64,000 bases of DNA from Saccharina japonica (lineage: Eukaryota; Sar; Phaeophyceae; Laminariales; Laminariaceae). Under the pieces are notes generated by a model. It saw only the letters and a list, made by a program, of their open reading frames with translations. It did not search any database and was not told where the DNA came from. The stretch covers positions 1,099,294-1,163,293 of the forward strand of contig MEHQ01000140.1 of assembly GCA_008828725.1 (NCBI GenBank), read 5' to 3'. The first letter of the stretch is position 1. Each line of letters opens with the position of its first letter. The position numbers and the translations under genes were made by a program. Below, one piece after another: positions 11,201 through 23,299 of this stretch.

Positions 11201-13288
11201 AGCAGTGCCCCGTGAATTGGTCGTAGAACGCGTTTCCCGCGACCACAAGCCGGAGTGCAGCGGCGAGTTGGAGAGGATCGAAGCTGCTGGTGGGGTTGTT
11301 TTCCCTCTACCTTGTAGGACAGGGGGCGGCGGTATGACGAGTGGGGGCGGCACCGCGACGGCGCCACCGGGACCAATGTACGGGGAACCTCCAGGAGGTC
11401 GAGACGGGGCGACAAAAGTAAGAGACTTCGGAGCAGGGATCCCAAGGGTCTGGAAGTCCGGCGGAGGTGGTCCTGGACTGGCGATGAGCCGATCCATCGG
11501 GGATAAGGTGGCGTGGGGTGTTTTTTTTTCGTTCTTGAGCGCACTAAATCTTCGGAACCTCTCCATTTGTCGGTTTTACTTTGATGTTGTTGTTCATCGA
11601 CTCTGCTGAAGTGTGTGCGTCTGAACAGATCGTATCTGGTTACTGTTTTGTGCGCTTCACGTAGCTTTATCTCACACTCGTGGCTCATGGCCATAAATGT
11701 TGCCCTATCATAGCCTAGCCCGTCGTCACGAAAACAAAAAGAGCACTAACACGAATATTCCGAGGGTTGCTTACCACTTTTACCTGGTATTCGAGAAAAT
11801 GGTTGACACACACTGTGTACGAGACGATAATAACCAACCCTAACCCTAACCCTAGGCCAACCAGACCAACCCAACCCTGACTCTAAGCCAACCAGACCAA
11901 CCTCTAAGCCAATCAGACCAACCCAACCCTGACTCTAGGCCAATCAGACCAACCCAACCCTGACTCTAAGCCAATCAGAGCGGATCTCGAAAAAGTGATA
12001 AGTTCTACAGAATATTCCGCCGATCGTCACCTGTTTGGTGGGGTGCACCGAGGACGTTCGGTTGTCGACCACCACCGTATTAAGCTTGACTTAGTCCTCA
12101 CGAGTCTGCTGACGACGCGTGCTTCTGAACATATTGTATCTGGTCGCGGTTTCGTGCCCTTTACGTTGTTTTCTGTGCACTGTAGGTGTGTGCTCTCCCG
12201 TCATGGTTTCCCTAATATTTTTCAAGTCCACTTTGCAGCTACTGTATGTCCGTTTGTTTTATATGGGTCACCACTCCAATTTTGTCGATTGCGGGACTTT
12301 ATCGCACTTACACATATGCCGCCCACTTGGCCTGCGCAGATGGCCCACAGCGTGGGGGTGACTCACGAGCCTGAGATTGCTGAATTCGACTTAGACCCAC
12401 GGAATGACGTGATGCTGGTGTTGGCGACCGACGGGGTGTGGGACGTTCTTAGTGTTGAAGATATCCGCAAGGTGAGGGGGGATCAAATTTGCCAAATATA
12501 ACATCGCTTGGATTTGGAACGGAGAGGTGTACGTTACAGAAAAGTCACGGTTTGTGTTGATGCGCGCGGCGTATGGGCGTCAATGGTTAGGGGCCGTTTG
12601 ACAAAACAAAATGCGTAGGTTCTGAGCAATTTGATCGGGGAGGGGAGGGGTCATATTTCGAGGGAACAGACGGACAAGAAAATAGCGTTGCTTATATAGA
12701 AAAATATAAATGGTATCAGCGTCACGAAGATATAACACCTTCGACAAACCGACGTGTTAGCGCGCAATAGACTGTGGTAGGCGCAACAAAAAAGCGTAAA
12801 AAGACAGCATCAGTGCGGCCGGAAGATAGAAATACTAAAGTAGCCCAGATCATGCTACGATTAATAACGTAACTCAGACTATGTTACAATGAACAACGCA
12901 ACCCAGGCAACTACTGGACTCTACGTAAGAATAATGCACACAGCGTCTCACCAGAGAAGCACGCCCACCAATACGCTACCATGCGTCGACGTGCGACTGA
13001 GACGTGTCGACGGCGTGCCGGCACACGTTCATAGTGTGTGAAAAACAACCCCTCTACATATCCCCGTACCTATTATCGCAGGCAGCGGAATCTCATGTGG
13101 CCGAAGAAACCTGGTGCCCCCAAGCACTGAGCTTGGAAATCTGCCGCAAGGCTCGGTCAGGATGGGCGACGGCGACAACAGGCGGCTCGGATGACATATC
13201 ATGCCTGGTCGTCAAGACCTCGGGCATGTTGCCGACGCGGCGGACGTCGTCCCCAGTCGCTTCCAAGACGCAAAACGGCAAACACTAG
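8227..13288 (+). CDS. PP2C-type (PPM) Ser/Thr protein phosphatase with long N-terminal extension
   Basis: Mg2+/Mn2+-dependent protein phosphatase. Exons 8227-9534, 9915-10017, 10444-10546, 10883-11507, 12340-12471 and 13082-13288 join with consistent phases into 825 residues. Exon 2 could instead begin at 9924. Catalytic landmarks are all present: YSIPGEK (near 431-436), SQD (447-449), FAVFDGHG (466-473), SGTT...VANVGDSG (526-549), SRDHKP, AMSRSIGDK (705-713), ATDGVWD (742-748) and DDIS (794-797), including the metal-binding Asp positions. The first 436 residues, all in exon 1, precede the phosphatase fold. They are polar, low in complexity and match no family I recognise. A roughly 110-residue Gly/Ala/Pro-rich insertion separates GDSG from SRDHKP. 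Intron 4 (11508-12339) holds a tandem repeat with telomere-like units. Head-to-head with the GFM2-like gene and tail-to-tail with ISCA2. The substrate cannot be inferred. Confidence 0.92.
11834..11980 (+). repeat. Intronic tandem repeat with CCCTAA units
   Basis: Starts with CCCTAACCCTAACCCTA, then runs into four degenerate units of about 40 bp of the type CCAACCAGACCAACC...CTGACTCTAAG. It lies wholly in PP2C intron 4. Two diverged copies of a roughly 80-bp sequence (about 11590-11675 and 12095-12175, sharing TCTGAACA..TCGTATCTGGT-like words) flank it in the same intron. Confidence 0.8.
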
Positions 13289-15029
13289 GCACTGCAAAAG
13301 ATTGCGCCAAAAAACCTCACCATAGGAAGCGTCGCCCGCGGCTTACGGGCAGGGCGTGTTCAGTTGTGCACCCTGAGCTACGGTTGGCGGAGGGGGGGGG
13401 CGTACTCGCTATTCATGCATGGCCGTAGTCGTATCTGACCATAGACCCTCGCACCCCTACAATGCCGGGACGGGGCATGTCGGGTTTTTAACGACCAGGC
13501 AGGCATCGCTTGCTTTGGGGGGGGGGGGAGTGTCCCCGTTTTCACTACCTAGATTTAGGCCGCTCGCACCAGCGGCGCTGCACCTCACTCAAATAGCGTT
13601 TGTTTGTTTTTTTAAGTTGAATATCGACCGATCGGGAGAATGCACAGCGCTGCCGTGTTTTGTAGTTATTTCTAAAATGCCAGGTACCTGGTAGTTATTT
13701 TTTAAACTGATTAGTTGGCAGAAGCGGAACGAACAAATGCCCTATGGCGAACGGTGCACTGCATATCTTCGCGCGAGTGGCCCTGAGACAAAAGGCCTGA
13801 AAGAATGTGCCTCCCCTACCGCACACGAGGAGCCCCAAGGCCTTAAGGAACCGTGTGACACGCACGGCAAACAAGACCAGACCGATAGCAACTGCGCTCT
13901 ACATTCGAGCACCCGCCATAATATCGGGAGTATCCCCCCCACTCCTTCCTGAGTTCTCGCAAAAGCGATCGACGCCAGACGGTACGTACCCTCTTATATA
14001 CCAGCTCTATCATACGCGTATGCACAAAAGCTCTCTCGTCCAATAACAATAATGGGGTCTACGTGAAAAACGAGGTTGCCTGAATGTGGCAACAGGACGA
14101 GACTGGCCTGAACAACGTCCCGATTGTTGGGTTCACCACGCAACAGCTTGCGATGCGACGACGCACGCTACGATAGAGGAGCACTTCATATTTTCTGAAG
14201 ATCCTCACTTCAGTTCAGGAGCTCTACGATACCCCACCCAAAAATCTGAATCTCGAGCAAAACCGAAACGAGTAATCCAATGAACAATCCCATATGTCTT
14301 AAGGCATTTTTATTTTTTTGTTAAATACTGGAAACAAAAATGGGTTTCCAGCTATTTTGGGGGGGAATTCCCTCAGTACAGAGAGCCCTGCCAGTACGAA
14401 ATAACCTGCCCCAAAAGTGCTACCCTTATCGAAACACGCGTCATGCAGCAGAACAGACCATTTAGAGCTATGGTAAGCCCCGATGTGCCCTCTCGCTGCA
14501 AGACCGGGTGGCCGTCGTTTTCTCGCGATACGAAGCACTACACGAAGCACTACACGAAGCACTACACGAAGCACTACTACTGCAACTTGAATGCTATTTC
14601 ATAGGAGCAAATCTCTCCACAAACTACGGCAGGTACTCGTACGGTCTCCCACACGCGTTTGCCCCTTCCGTCTGTTGGCCTCTGTTCCAAGTTTTTACTG
14701 CTGCATTGGAATGCGTCGTCGCAACAGCTACCACCGCTGAGTTCCTACCCCCAGGTTTCCTTTCGGTTCGTCGCTGCAACCAACCACACAAACCCCTGCG
14801 GTCGGTTACAAAAAACAACTACCAAAAAAGTTCACCAATCGGAACAACGGCCGCGCACCGGGGCACCCGTTCCCTTAGAGTCCCATAAGTCACTTCTTAC
14901 AGGTCCATTTTCCCTCCGACAGCAGCGGTCAAAACGGGCCCCCACTCAAATCGTGGCGATAACGATGTTTTTCGTCCAGGGTCGGCTCGGCAGATGGCCC
15001 CTCTTGCATCGCGTTAGGGCTTATAGTAC
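13289..15029. other. Interval between the 3' ends of PP2C and ISCA2
   Basis: No coding exon recognised. It contains a minus-strand tail of the C-tailed retroposon family (about 13390-13530, bounded by G-runs). It also has a four-unit 12-bp tandem repeat of CACGAAGCACTA type at 14528-14576. Open frames here are short and show no conserved motif. Confidence 0.6.
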
Positions 15030-18000
15030 TTAGTCAAGCGCGGGGTTCTTCTCGAAGTTCTTGAGGGCGAACGAGCTGCCGCATCCGCAGGCGCTCTCCG
15101 ACACCGGGTTGTTCACCACGGCGAACGCGCTACGCATCATATCTTCCTCAAAGTCCACCTTCCGAAAGGCGGCGGGGGGGAGGGGGGGAGGGGGGGGGGG
15201 GGGAGGGAGATAAAAAAAGGACAGCAAGAACGACAGGTTAATTGACCGCCTCTCGAACTGCGTCCACATTTCGGGGACAGACGTTAAGAGTGAACGTGCA
15301 TCTGTTCGCAGTACACATCGTTTGACAGCGACAGAAACAAAAAATACCAGGTACAGCTTACGTGTATACTCGAATTTGTGCGGTCATTTCAACAGCGGAA
15401 AACTACCCCCGCCCGCCCGCCCGCCCGCTTCCCGACCCAACGAGCCCTCTCCCTCCCCCAACGAGGATGACCCAGCGCTCACCGTTGCGCCTTTGACGAA
15501 ACCAAGCGATGTCTCGTCCACAACCAAGACAGCCCCGTCGCGTTCGAACTCGCTGAGATGGCGTTGCGTTGGAGCAGTGTCGGCAAAGCGAAGAGCGGCA
15601 GAGGGCGGCAATCGGGCCAGGGCTGAGTGGATACAAGCTCGAAAAAAATAACTATTGTATGATTTGTACCACGATTTTTGGGAACAAACTACTTAAAATT
15701 ACAGTAGTGCTTCCTCTATACCTGGTAGTGCCGGTCGAGTAGCGCCGGTTGCCCGCTACACATAGTGCCTGTGAAATCGTTTGGCACAGATGGCATTAAC
15801 CAGTGTGGCAGTGTGGGGAGTAGTGCCGGTTGCCACTATAGTGCCGGTATTGTTGGCTGACGCATACCGGCACTATAGCGGCACATACCGGCACTATAGA
15901 GGGACCACTACTGTAGTGCGGATACCTTTTTGGCACGCGTCCCTAGAACCCCGCGGTTCGCACGCGGCTGACATGGCCTCCTCAATGCTACATTCGTGTT
16001 ACCGCGGCCAGCAGGATTTTTCTACGAGGGTTTGACCTCGATTCCGCCAGCCGGTTATCACACGCTAACCGTACACGGTTCGTCAAAGGGGTTCCAAGGT
16101 TGAAGCGCACAACCGAGGCGCTCTATAACCTTCAGGGAGCATATATACCCCATAACTACAGCACTACGTACTGTAGTCATTGCTAACATCAGGTAGAAAA
16201 ACTGTTGCGCGTACAAACACTGTCAAAGTCTGCCAACCGCTCTAAACCTGAACACCCCGCAGCCCGCGCGATCGTGGTATATAAGTATCACACCAAGCTT
16301 GCAAAGACAAATTTCTAAGAAATTTCCGATCTCATTACAGCTTGAGTTTTTTTTTTTTTTCCTTAAAAAAATCATTCTTCTCAAAATTGTCCCAGCATTG
16401 GTTCTGGCACCGACTGCCACCTTTGCAACCCAAGGCGAGACCAAAACTCACTGGTCAACGTCCTCGTCGTCCTCGTCGTCGCTTTCTTCGGGGTCGTCCT
16501 CGTTCTCGTCCCGTCTCCCCTCAACGTCGTCCCCGGCCAGCGCGTCTTCCAAGGAAAACCTGTACTGAAAGCCCGAACATCCCCCACCCTCGACCGACAG
16601 TCGAAGCCTCAACTTAGGCTGCGACTTCGAATTTCGCAGCTGGTTTACCCTCTACCGTTGCAATGTTTGGCATGTTGCGTGCAGGGCGACGGCAGCAGGC
16701 AGGAGCGAAGCGGGGCGTGGGGTAGGGAAAGAGAGGAACAACATTCGTAAGACACGAACACACACAAAAAAAACGCCTCCATACATGCAAACGTGAGAGC
16801 GAGTGGCGCGGGACGAGAAGCGAGGTGGCATCTTCGGGGGGGGGGGATGGGTTTAGATATATACCACTATGGGCGGGAATATAAGGACCATTTGTACATC
16901 AATATGAAGACCAAGCGGTCCTTATATTCACGCCCAGAGTGGTACGCACTACACGAGTATGACTACATACGGGACAAGGGGCGGGGCAATGGAAGGCTTC
17001 GTAGAGGAGAGAGGCAGCGCTAGAGGTCTCGCCGAGAGGGGGTGCGCTCCAGCAGGAAGTCTAACCTGGCTTGGGCGTGCCCACCCCTGTACTTGCGTAT
17101 CATACATATATGTATAGTATACCCGGGTGTAAAACAAGCTGCATGCGTTTGAACGGTCACGGCTGAGCGCCGTCGACTGCGAAAAGCTCGAGAGCAACAC
17201 AGCAGTTATGATGCGCGTTTCACAAATAGGTGTACTATGGAGTATGAAGGCCCTATGGTCATAGCTGCCCGAGTGAAGTGACAGCGTCGACCCACTACCA
17301 GGGGCAGATACGTATGTAGGCAAAGAGAGAGCGCTCTACAGTAGTAACGTGGACAATAGAGACGCGTCTCGGTTCTTGAGCCTCGAGATACTATGGCGAG
17401 CACAGCAGTTCGTCGGCAAGATTATCGGAGAGGATATTCCTTCTGGTGCATCTTCCGTCGGGACTTGTGCGACGGCCATCCTACGAACCTTTCCAACATA
17501 TTATACTGGTTTGTCCTCCACAGCAGTTCAGTTCAGTGCAGCTGGATATATAAGACATAGAGCGGGGAGAGGAAGGGTACTCGTACTCGTACTCGTAGTG
17601 TACAATCATTGCTACTAGCTCGTACGTACTGTGCCCGCGTATGTATACGTAGTGTGCGGAACTTGTCTGCAGATTGTATACACAAGTGAGCTGTTCTTGG
17701 AGGCTTCAGCAATCGTTGACAAAAGCCATGGAAACATGGAAAGCGCTTTGCGTCTAACCAATGAGCGCCCGCCCTTCAGTGTAGGCCAGCAACCGTTCGG
17801 AACGAGACGGCCAACGTATATTGAAAAAAATTACCTCCAATATGTATACTATGTGCGCTGTGCGTTGCCCAGGACCCAGGACCCAGGGTCTCCAGGGTAA
17901 AAGGACTACGTTCATACATTCACCCGTACACGCATGGACTGACGGGAGTCCCAAGGTTGAGACTGAGGGTTGAAGGCAGCAGCAGTGGTTTTCCACGTGA

Positions 18001-18838
18001 CTTTCGAACCACGGCAGTATTATCGTGATAAATGTACCCACGTTTCGGAGACAAACTATTAATACTTGGAATTACGTACTGCTGTGCAGTTAACTTTGCT
18101 GGGGTAGGGAGAAGCAGCCGTATGTGCGTATATACGATAAACCCACGAGAGCAATACCTGGTACCTGGTACGAAGTATCAGACAGTCAGCGGTCAGTGGT
18201 AAGCGCATCATGTTTACGTACAGGCAGTAGTCAGCAGTACGTATCTACCAAGTCAGCAGTTGCTGAAGGGTAACAGATATCGTAAAGACAGCTACTGTAG
18301 CTACCGGTACGTTCACAGCGGCCAGCATCGGCACTTACTACGAATCTGATATCCGAGGGCCGGAAACCAGGGGGGGGGGGCGGGCGGTGGCCAGCGTTCC
18401 AACGGATACGTCTAACAGCAGCAGATAAAGTACGTAGCCACTGCAAGAAGGGCGAGACTCGTGTAGTTGCTGTAGTACCTACCGCCGACAATCAACAGAG
18501 TGCAAAGTGCACGTACTGCGTATACTGGCTTGCGTAGCGTTCACCTGAGCGCAACGCTTGGTGACGATGATGGTATCACCAAACAGCGGCGCCGCCGCTG
18601 CCGAAAATAATCGCGTTCGCGGCTCCCTCGCCGCCATGCCGAAGTCCGATCCAGGCAACGCTCGAGCTCCAGCGAAGCCAGTGGCCGCACCGCGAGGCCG
18701 TGGCAAGCTAGCAGGCGGCCGAGTGGTGAGGGAGCACGCCGCCATGCTACGTGCGGAGGTGCTCTTTCGTCTCAAGTGGCTTCCAAATTGAGAAGATGAC
18801 GGGAAATTCGAGCGTAGCGATCGCAGTGGGGCCGCCAT
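15030..18838 (-). CDS. ISCA2: A-type iron-sulfur cluster assembly protein, ISCA2-like
   Basis: Mitochondrial late-acting A-type Fe-S carrier, which with ISCA1 and IBA57 supports [4Fe-4S] maturation in known systems. Exons on the minus strand are 18838-18545, 16651-16452, 15552-15483 and 15158-15030. Phases agree and the product is 230 residues. Residues 1-75 are Ser/Arg/Ala-rich, as in a mitochondrial presequence. [11 protein letters not shown] then RVNQL opens the A-type domain. [17 protein letters not shown] carries Cys123, and SACGCGSSF near the C-terminus carries Cys212 and Cys214, so all three conserved cysteines are present. Between the strand with Cys123 and the next ([12 protein letters not shown]) lies an Asp/Glu-rich insertion at about 137-164. 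Such acidic stretches occur in some algal homologues as far as I recall, but I cannot check. Introns contain MITEs and a poly-G/C tract beside the last acceptor (15170-15206). Confidence 0.9.
15710..15910 (+). mobile_element. MITE family 3 (TAGTGGTCCCTCTATAGTGCCGG ends), copy A
   Basis: About 200 bp with terminal inverted repeats based on TAGTGGTCCCTCTATAGTG and repeated internal AGTGCCGG. Its left end has TATACCTGGTAGTG where the uninterrupted form reads TATAGTG. It lies in ISCA2 intron 2. Copy B is at 24646-24815 and copy C at 61056-61248 on the other strand. Confidence 0.8.
16255..16350 (+). mobile_element. T-tailed short interspersed family, diverged copy
   Basis: Contains AGTATCACACCAAGCTTGC followed by a degenerate middle and a T-run. 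Better copies carry CGAAGTATTACACTCAGC, TTCGACGAAATCCTCGAG and CAGCTGT followed by T. They lie at 25640-25700, 29055-29180 (minus), 36520-36590, 39528-39605, 44905-45055 (minus) and 59965-60095 (minus). No Pol III A/B box could be assigned with confidence. Confidence 0.6.
16862..16944. mobile_element. MITE family 1 (TA-CCACTCTG ends)
   Basis: 79-bp element between TA dinucleotides. The outer 26 bp at each end are inverted copies with about 24 matches (CCACTATGGGCGGGAATATA against CCACTCTGGGCGTGAATATA). TA flanks and short length suit a Tc1/mariner-type non-autonomous element. It lies in ISCA2 intron 1. Confidence 0.85.
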
Positions 18839-19370
18839 CGTCGGTTACTCCAGGAGCGTATGAGGCTACGCCTTTGTCCTCTCCGCTAGTTTTTCCAGAC
18901 GAATGTCTACCTTGATGAGGTAGGTACACAGCGGCTCAGCGTGCCGATCGAAAACCTTTCGGGGTGCACCAGGAGCCAGGAGGTCAGGAGACAGAGTAGA
19001 TCGCTCGAGGCGGCACTCGCGTCAGGTCTTTCCCCCGCATCGTACGTTTTTGTAGTACTTGGTTGCGTTCTTCTTCAGGGTGTCAAAACTCAAAACAAGT
19101 GATTGTTCCCCCGCATTTTTTCATGTTTTGTTCTCTCTGTTCTTCCACCTTCACCTGTCTTCGCTGCTCGCCCACCACCGTCGCTATGCATCATGAGAGG
19201 TAAGAGATATGAGCAGCTGTCTATTCTTACCAGCTGATCATCATAGTACTTACGATAGTTGAGGACAACACTCCTTGAGGCAGCGCAAGTGTTTTCCTGT
19301 TGATGCTCAATTCTCGATTCGATTTTTATTCTGGGGTTTCAAACTACTGCTGTACCTGAACTTTACTTTC
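18839..19370. other. Upstream flank of ISCA2, no gene seen
   Basis: Region 5' of the ISCA2 start at 18838. No conserved frame on either strand. It must hold the ISCA2 promoter, but no element can be named. Confidence 0.4.
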
Positions 19371-19379
19371 ACACCCCGG

Positions 19380-19810
19380 ACCGCTCATGAGCTAGCTCAT
19401 CTGTCGTGTACTGGCATTATTCACGCCTTCAAAACCTATGCAGATCAGCTACCTCCTATAGCGCATCAAGCCGGGGGGGACAGGTGTAGCTCATGTAGCT
19501 CCTATAGCTTATCCGACCCAAGGTGAGCTACCTCATGTAGCTCCTCATAGCTCACCCTGGGCAAACATGTGCAGGTGAGCTATCGTCCATAGCTCCAGCC
19601 GGGGAAAACATGTGCAGCTCGTGTACATAGCTCCTATACTCGTAGCTCATCCTGGGCCAGATGAGCTAGCTCATGTAGCTCCTATAGCTCACCTTGGGCA
19701 TTTTTGTGCAGATGAGCTATCGCTTGTAGCTCAGGCTTTGAAAACATGTGCAGAGGAGCTATCACCTACAGCTCAACGCGGGGAAAACATGTGACAGATG
19801 AGCTACAGCA
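19380..19810 (+). repeat. Tandem repeat of about 60 bp with GAGCTA/TAGCTC words
   Basis: About seven degenerate units, each with GATGAGCTA...TGTAGCTC...CTATAGCTCA and an AAAACATGTGCAG-like joint. GAGCTA and TAGCTC are inverse complements, so each unit can fold on itself. Confidence 0.8.
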
Positions 19811-21470
19811 GGTTATTGCCAACGCTATGTCAACAACCGACACTGCTTATGGTGGCATGGTGGCTGCCGCCGCGACCATGGTCGCCCCCTCCCTCCCCGC
19901 GCCACTGTTACCCACCGCCTCCACGGAGAACTACCGCCGCCGCCCTACATAATGACGATGTAAAAAGCGGTATCGCCTCTGTCGCTGGACTATAGCAGCA
20001 GCTCTACGTGGCCGCCGCCGCCGCCGCATCGGCGACAGAGACCGACATCGCGGAGACGGCAGTAGGTGGCCGACTCCGCCATGACGACAGCACGAGTGAA
20101 CTTCGCCGTCAATACCGTCGTGATCGATCAAGTGTCCTTGGCCCGTCTTTCCAAGTGTTTTACAGCAGTGTTACGACTTGGCTCAGCTTCAACAAAATGG
20201 TTGACGGTCCACGATTTTTTCTTTTCCTTTCTTTTCTCCCCATCCCATTGAATGTCTTCGCCCTTCTTTCTCCTTCTCCCTCCCTACCTACTGTACAGGG
20301 GCCACAGTGCCCCCCCCCCCCCCCTCCACTACAGCCAGTACGCACCTTGCATTTTTATCGCGAGAACGGTTCAGCACTTTCTTCCCTCGTCGTTATTCCG
20401 AGAAATTTCGCAGGCGGTCACGGGGTTCGGGTCAGGGTTATTAATAGTGTTAGTATGTAGAATCAAGTATACTTTGGCCATTTTTGTCGAAGCTTGGTCC
20501 AAAGTTTATCCAGCCCTCGTCCTTCTAACTGCAACAACACGTGGGGGGGAGAAAGAACGACAACGTCAACGGGTGAGAACGGCGTCACTGCTGTGCAGGG
20601 GAGCAGAGGCGGGCCGGGCCGTCGCGACCACCTCCCTTTCCTGTCACTTCAATCGCCCGGTGTCCCCGCTCCCCCCGGAATAAAAAATGCTTCCTCCAAC
20701 GCCCCCGCCCGGTTCGTGCAGTAGTACGTCTTTTACATCGGATGGCTCCGATTTTTCCTCTGGCAATCTGCGGCCGCCATCGCAACCCTCGAGCTTGAAC
20801 CCTTGGGTTCTTCGTACCCCATGTACCATACTAAACTCTAAAATATCTACGCCCCCCCCCCCCTTCCCGGAGCTATTATATGTTGACCACCTCCTCCACG
20901 CCTCTAGAACCGTACGTAGCTGCCTGCCTTTACTTTTATTAGCTGAGAGAATTGGCTGCGCTCTAACAGCGCTCGGCTCCGTTTTTTTTATAATCATCCT
21001 GCGGCGGAACGGTCAACGTAAAGCTTAAGCCCACCCACCACACTTCCACATATAAAATTAGTGCCGTGCGTCCATTTAACCCGTCGCTCCCGTTGCGCCA
21101 CAGGCAGACCAGGCTGCTGTTCCCTGGGGGCGCGTGAGTATGATATGTTGACCCGACCTGATCCCGAGAGGATCAGGCGCGGTGGGGTTAGCCGCCACCC
21201 GGGAGAGCGGAATATCCGCGAGACCTGTCGCCGCCCCTTCGCTGCCGTACAACACGACACAGCGGACCCGCGCAAGACAATGCAAGGACGTATAATACGT
21301 ATGTCGATGACAGCGCACGTGACGGACGTGACGGGCGTTCTGCTGTTTTCTAGAATCCACCGCGCATGGTACCCTTTTAGAGCTGCACCCCTGATATGGA
21401 AAACAAAAATCACTTGGAATTAGAGTCCGAGTCATGTTTAGGTTCCTGTACAGCAGTGCGGTACTGAAAG
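19811..21470. other. Non-repetitive interval, no gene recognised
   Basis: Moderately GC-rich with several overlapping short open frames, for example Ala-rich at 20008-20160 and one at 21061-21423. None shows a known motif or persuasive splice structure. Pyrimidine runs and two C-runs (20309-20326, 20848-20862) occur. Confidence 0.4.
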
Positions 21471-21479
21471 GATGAAAAA

Positions 21480-21665
21480 GCAAAAAGGATAACGTATTCT
21501 TCCTTCGTCGTCGACAGCAAGCAGGTGTATTTGTGCTAAAATAACAAAAATTGTATTCTTCCTTCGTCATCGACAGCAAGCGGGTGTATTGGTGCTGAAC
21601 AACAGAAATTATATTCTTCCTACGTCTTTGACAGCAAGCAGGCGTATTTGTGCTGAAGTTCTATA
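21480..21665 (+). repeat. Three-unit tandem repeat of about 62 bp
   Basis: Units share GTATTCTTCCTTCGTC, GACAGCAAGC and GTGTATTTGTGCTGAA with a few substitutions. Confidence 0.9.
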
Positions 21666-21930
21666 CTTATGTCCCACGCTATTCCGAAGCATATTCCTAT
21701 GTAATCCCCCAAAGGTCACTATATCTCGGGACTGAATGTGTGACGCAAGATAAAAGCGTGTTAGTAGTGTTGGTGACGACGCTGTCATGTGTGAAATGGG
21801 GACCGAGACGCCACATCACACATGTCTTGCACATCACCGCTTTTTCTCCGGTCCCGAGGGACACCACCAGTCCCGTCGGAAACGACGTTTTTCTAAACCC
21901 CAAGATTCCACAATGAATACGGGGTTCCCT

Positions 21931-22218
21931 CGGTTTCCGTGGTTTTCTTATTTCGGAGTGCTTTTGAGTCCAGCGGGATATGTCAATTCTGCATGTGTTT
22001 CGGTAAAAACTGCCCAGTTTGTCCTGATACACACTCCCGCGTCGATGTGCCATCCCCCACGCCAAAAAACAGGCGATAGTCCTCCTCTCTCTCTGTCTCG
22101 TTTCTTTTCTCCTTCCTCCTCTCCTTCCGACATAGACAGGTGGTGCATAAGTGGTCCTCCTCCCTGTGTCTGAAGTTATTCTCTCCTTCCTTTTCTTCTC
22201 CCCCCCCTAGCGGATTAG
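21931..22218 (+). repeat. 288-bp direct repeat, copy 1
   Basis: Starts CGGTTTCCGTGGTTTTC and ends TAGCGGATTAG. It appears identical to 23300-23587. Its right edge is fused to a LINE C-terminal coding piece. Confidence 0.92.
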
Positions 22219-22351
22219 ATGCACAGATGTGCCCATGTGGCAAAGCCATAGAGAGTAGAGTTCACATTGTGGGAGAATGTGAAAGGTACAAGGAGGAAAG
22301 GGATGTGCTTGAGGAGGAGATGAGGAAAATAGACGAGTGTGACATGGAGCA
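22219..22351 (+). mobile_element. LINE polyprotein C-terminal piece (zinc-knuckle region)
   Basis: The frame encodes MCPCGKAIESRVHIVGEC followed by a charged helix (ERYKEERDVLEEE). C-P-C-G...H-I...C is typical of the zinc-knuckle-like tail of non-LTR retrotransposon reverse transcriptases. It is cut off at 22351 by unrelated sequence, so the copy is not functional. Confidence 0.75.
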
Positions 22352-22955
22352 GTATTTCCGCCCTAATCCACATGTAAGCTTTATCCCCAAGCCGTCGGTG
22401 TGAGTCTGTTACCCCCCCCCCCCCCCCGCCCCCTATAATATATATATATTTATAGGTTGGGTTGGCGTCGGTTGGCAACGACGCTGTAAAACACGCCACT
22501 CGCTGCGTGAGCTAGACAACCAGGGTGCCGTTTTTTTTTGTTATTTTTTTTTGGCGGTCACCAAAGCTGGCGGTCAGTAGATCATTTGTGCGGGGTGGAG
22601 AACCTTTGTCCGCACAAGGGGAATGGTCGTATCACGTAGTGTTAATATGGTAAGGCGTCCGCGAGGCAGTTACATAGTAAAACCCATTGCTGTCTCCGGA
22701 AGTGGCCACACCAGAAATTAAATTAACTCATTGAAGCTGTCGTCCATATGCAAGTCCGCCTCAGAGGCGGTTCTTAGCAGGATGCAGCTCACCCTCCATG
22801 CGACTCGCCCAATACCTCACGGCGTTTCGCGCTTGGTGCAAGCAATGTCTGCCTGGTTGGTGAAAACCCAACGCGCTCCGTCCCGGCATTGTAGGGATGC
22901 GAGGGTCTATGGTCATATGACTACGGCCGTGCACAACATGAGTACACCCCCCCCC
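22352..22955 (+). mobile_element. C-tailed retroposon, full copy with leader
   Basis: About 60 bp of leader (TTTCCGCCCTAATCC...), a C-run at 22410-22427, then the roughly 500-bp family body from GGTTGGGTTGGCGTCGG to CATGAGTACACCCCC. Nearly identical to 25798-26400. A 76-residue open frame (22731-22961) is conserved between copies only because the copies are recent; it has no known domain. Confidence 0.85.
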
Positions 22956-23299
22956 GCCTAGCAGGAGCAGCTCACCCTCCACACGACTCGCCCAATACCC
23001 ACGGGCTTCGCGCTTGGTGCAAGCAATGTCTGCCTGGTTGGTGAAAACCCAACGTGCTCCGTCCCGGCATTGTAGGGATGCGAGGGTCTATGTCATATGA
23101 CTACGGCCGTGCACGATCATGAGTACACCCCCCCCTGGCCGTGAAACCCACCTGGCCCGTACGGCTTAGATGCGAGGGTCTATGGTCATACGACTACGGC
23201 CATGCATGAAAATGAAGACACCCTCCGCTATCCCTGTAGATACCGTCACGCCAACCGAAAGAAGATGGAGGTGTACCAGTAGCCGGGAGGAGGAGGAAG
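22956..23299 (+). mobile_element. Tandem tails of the C-tailed family plus LINE fragment
   Basis: A second tail (22965-23132, ends ATGAGTACACCCCCCC), a third shorter tail (23140-23225, ATGCATGAAAATGAAG), and then a LINE-sense piece (GACACC...GGGAGGAGGAGG) ending at the second 288-bp repeat. The same order follows the copy at 26401-26740. Confidence 0.75.

Noticed and set aside
15170-15206. G-quadruplex regulatory site at the poly-G tract in ISCA2 intron 3
   Set aside because: Similar G/C runs occur dozens of times as retroposon boundaries in this window, so a specific role here cannot be supported.
22731-22961. 76-codon frame repeated at 22.7, 26.2 and 38.0 kb
   Set aside because: Identity among copies reflects recent transposition. 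The older minus-strand copies differ without preserving a known domain, and no initiation signal is seen.
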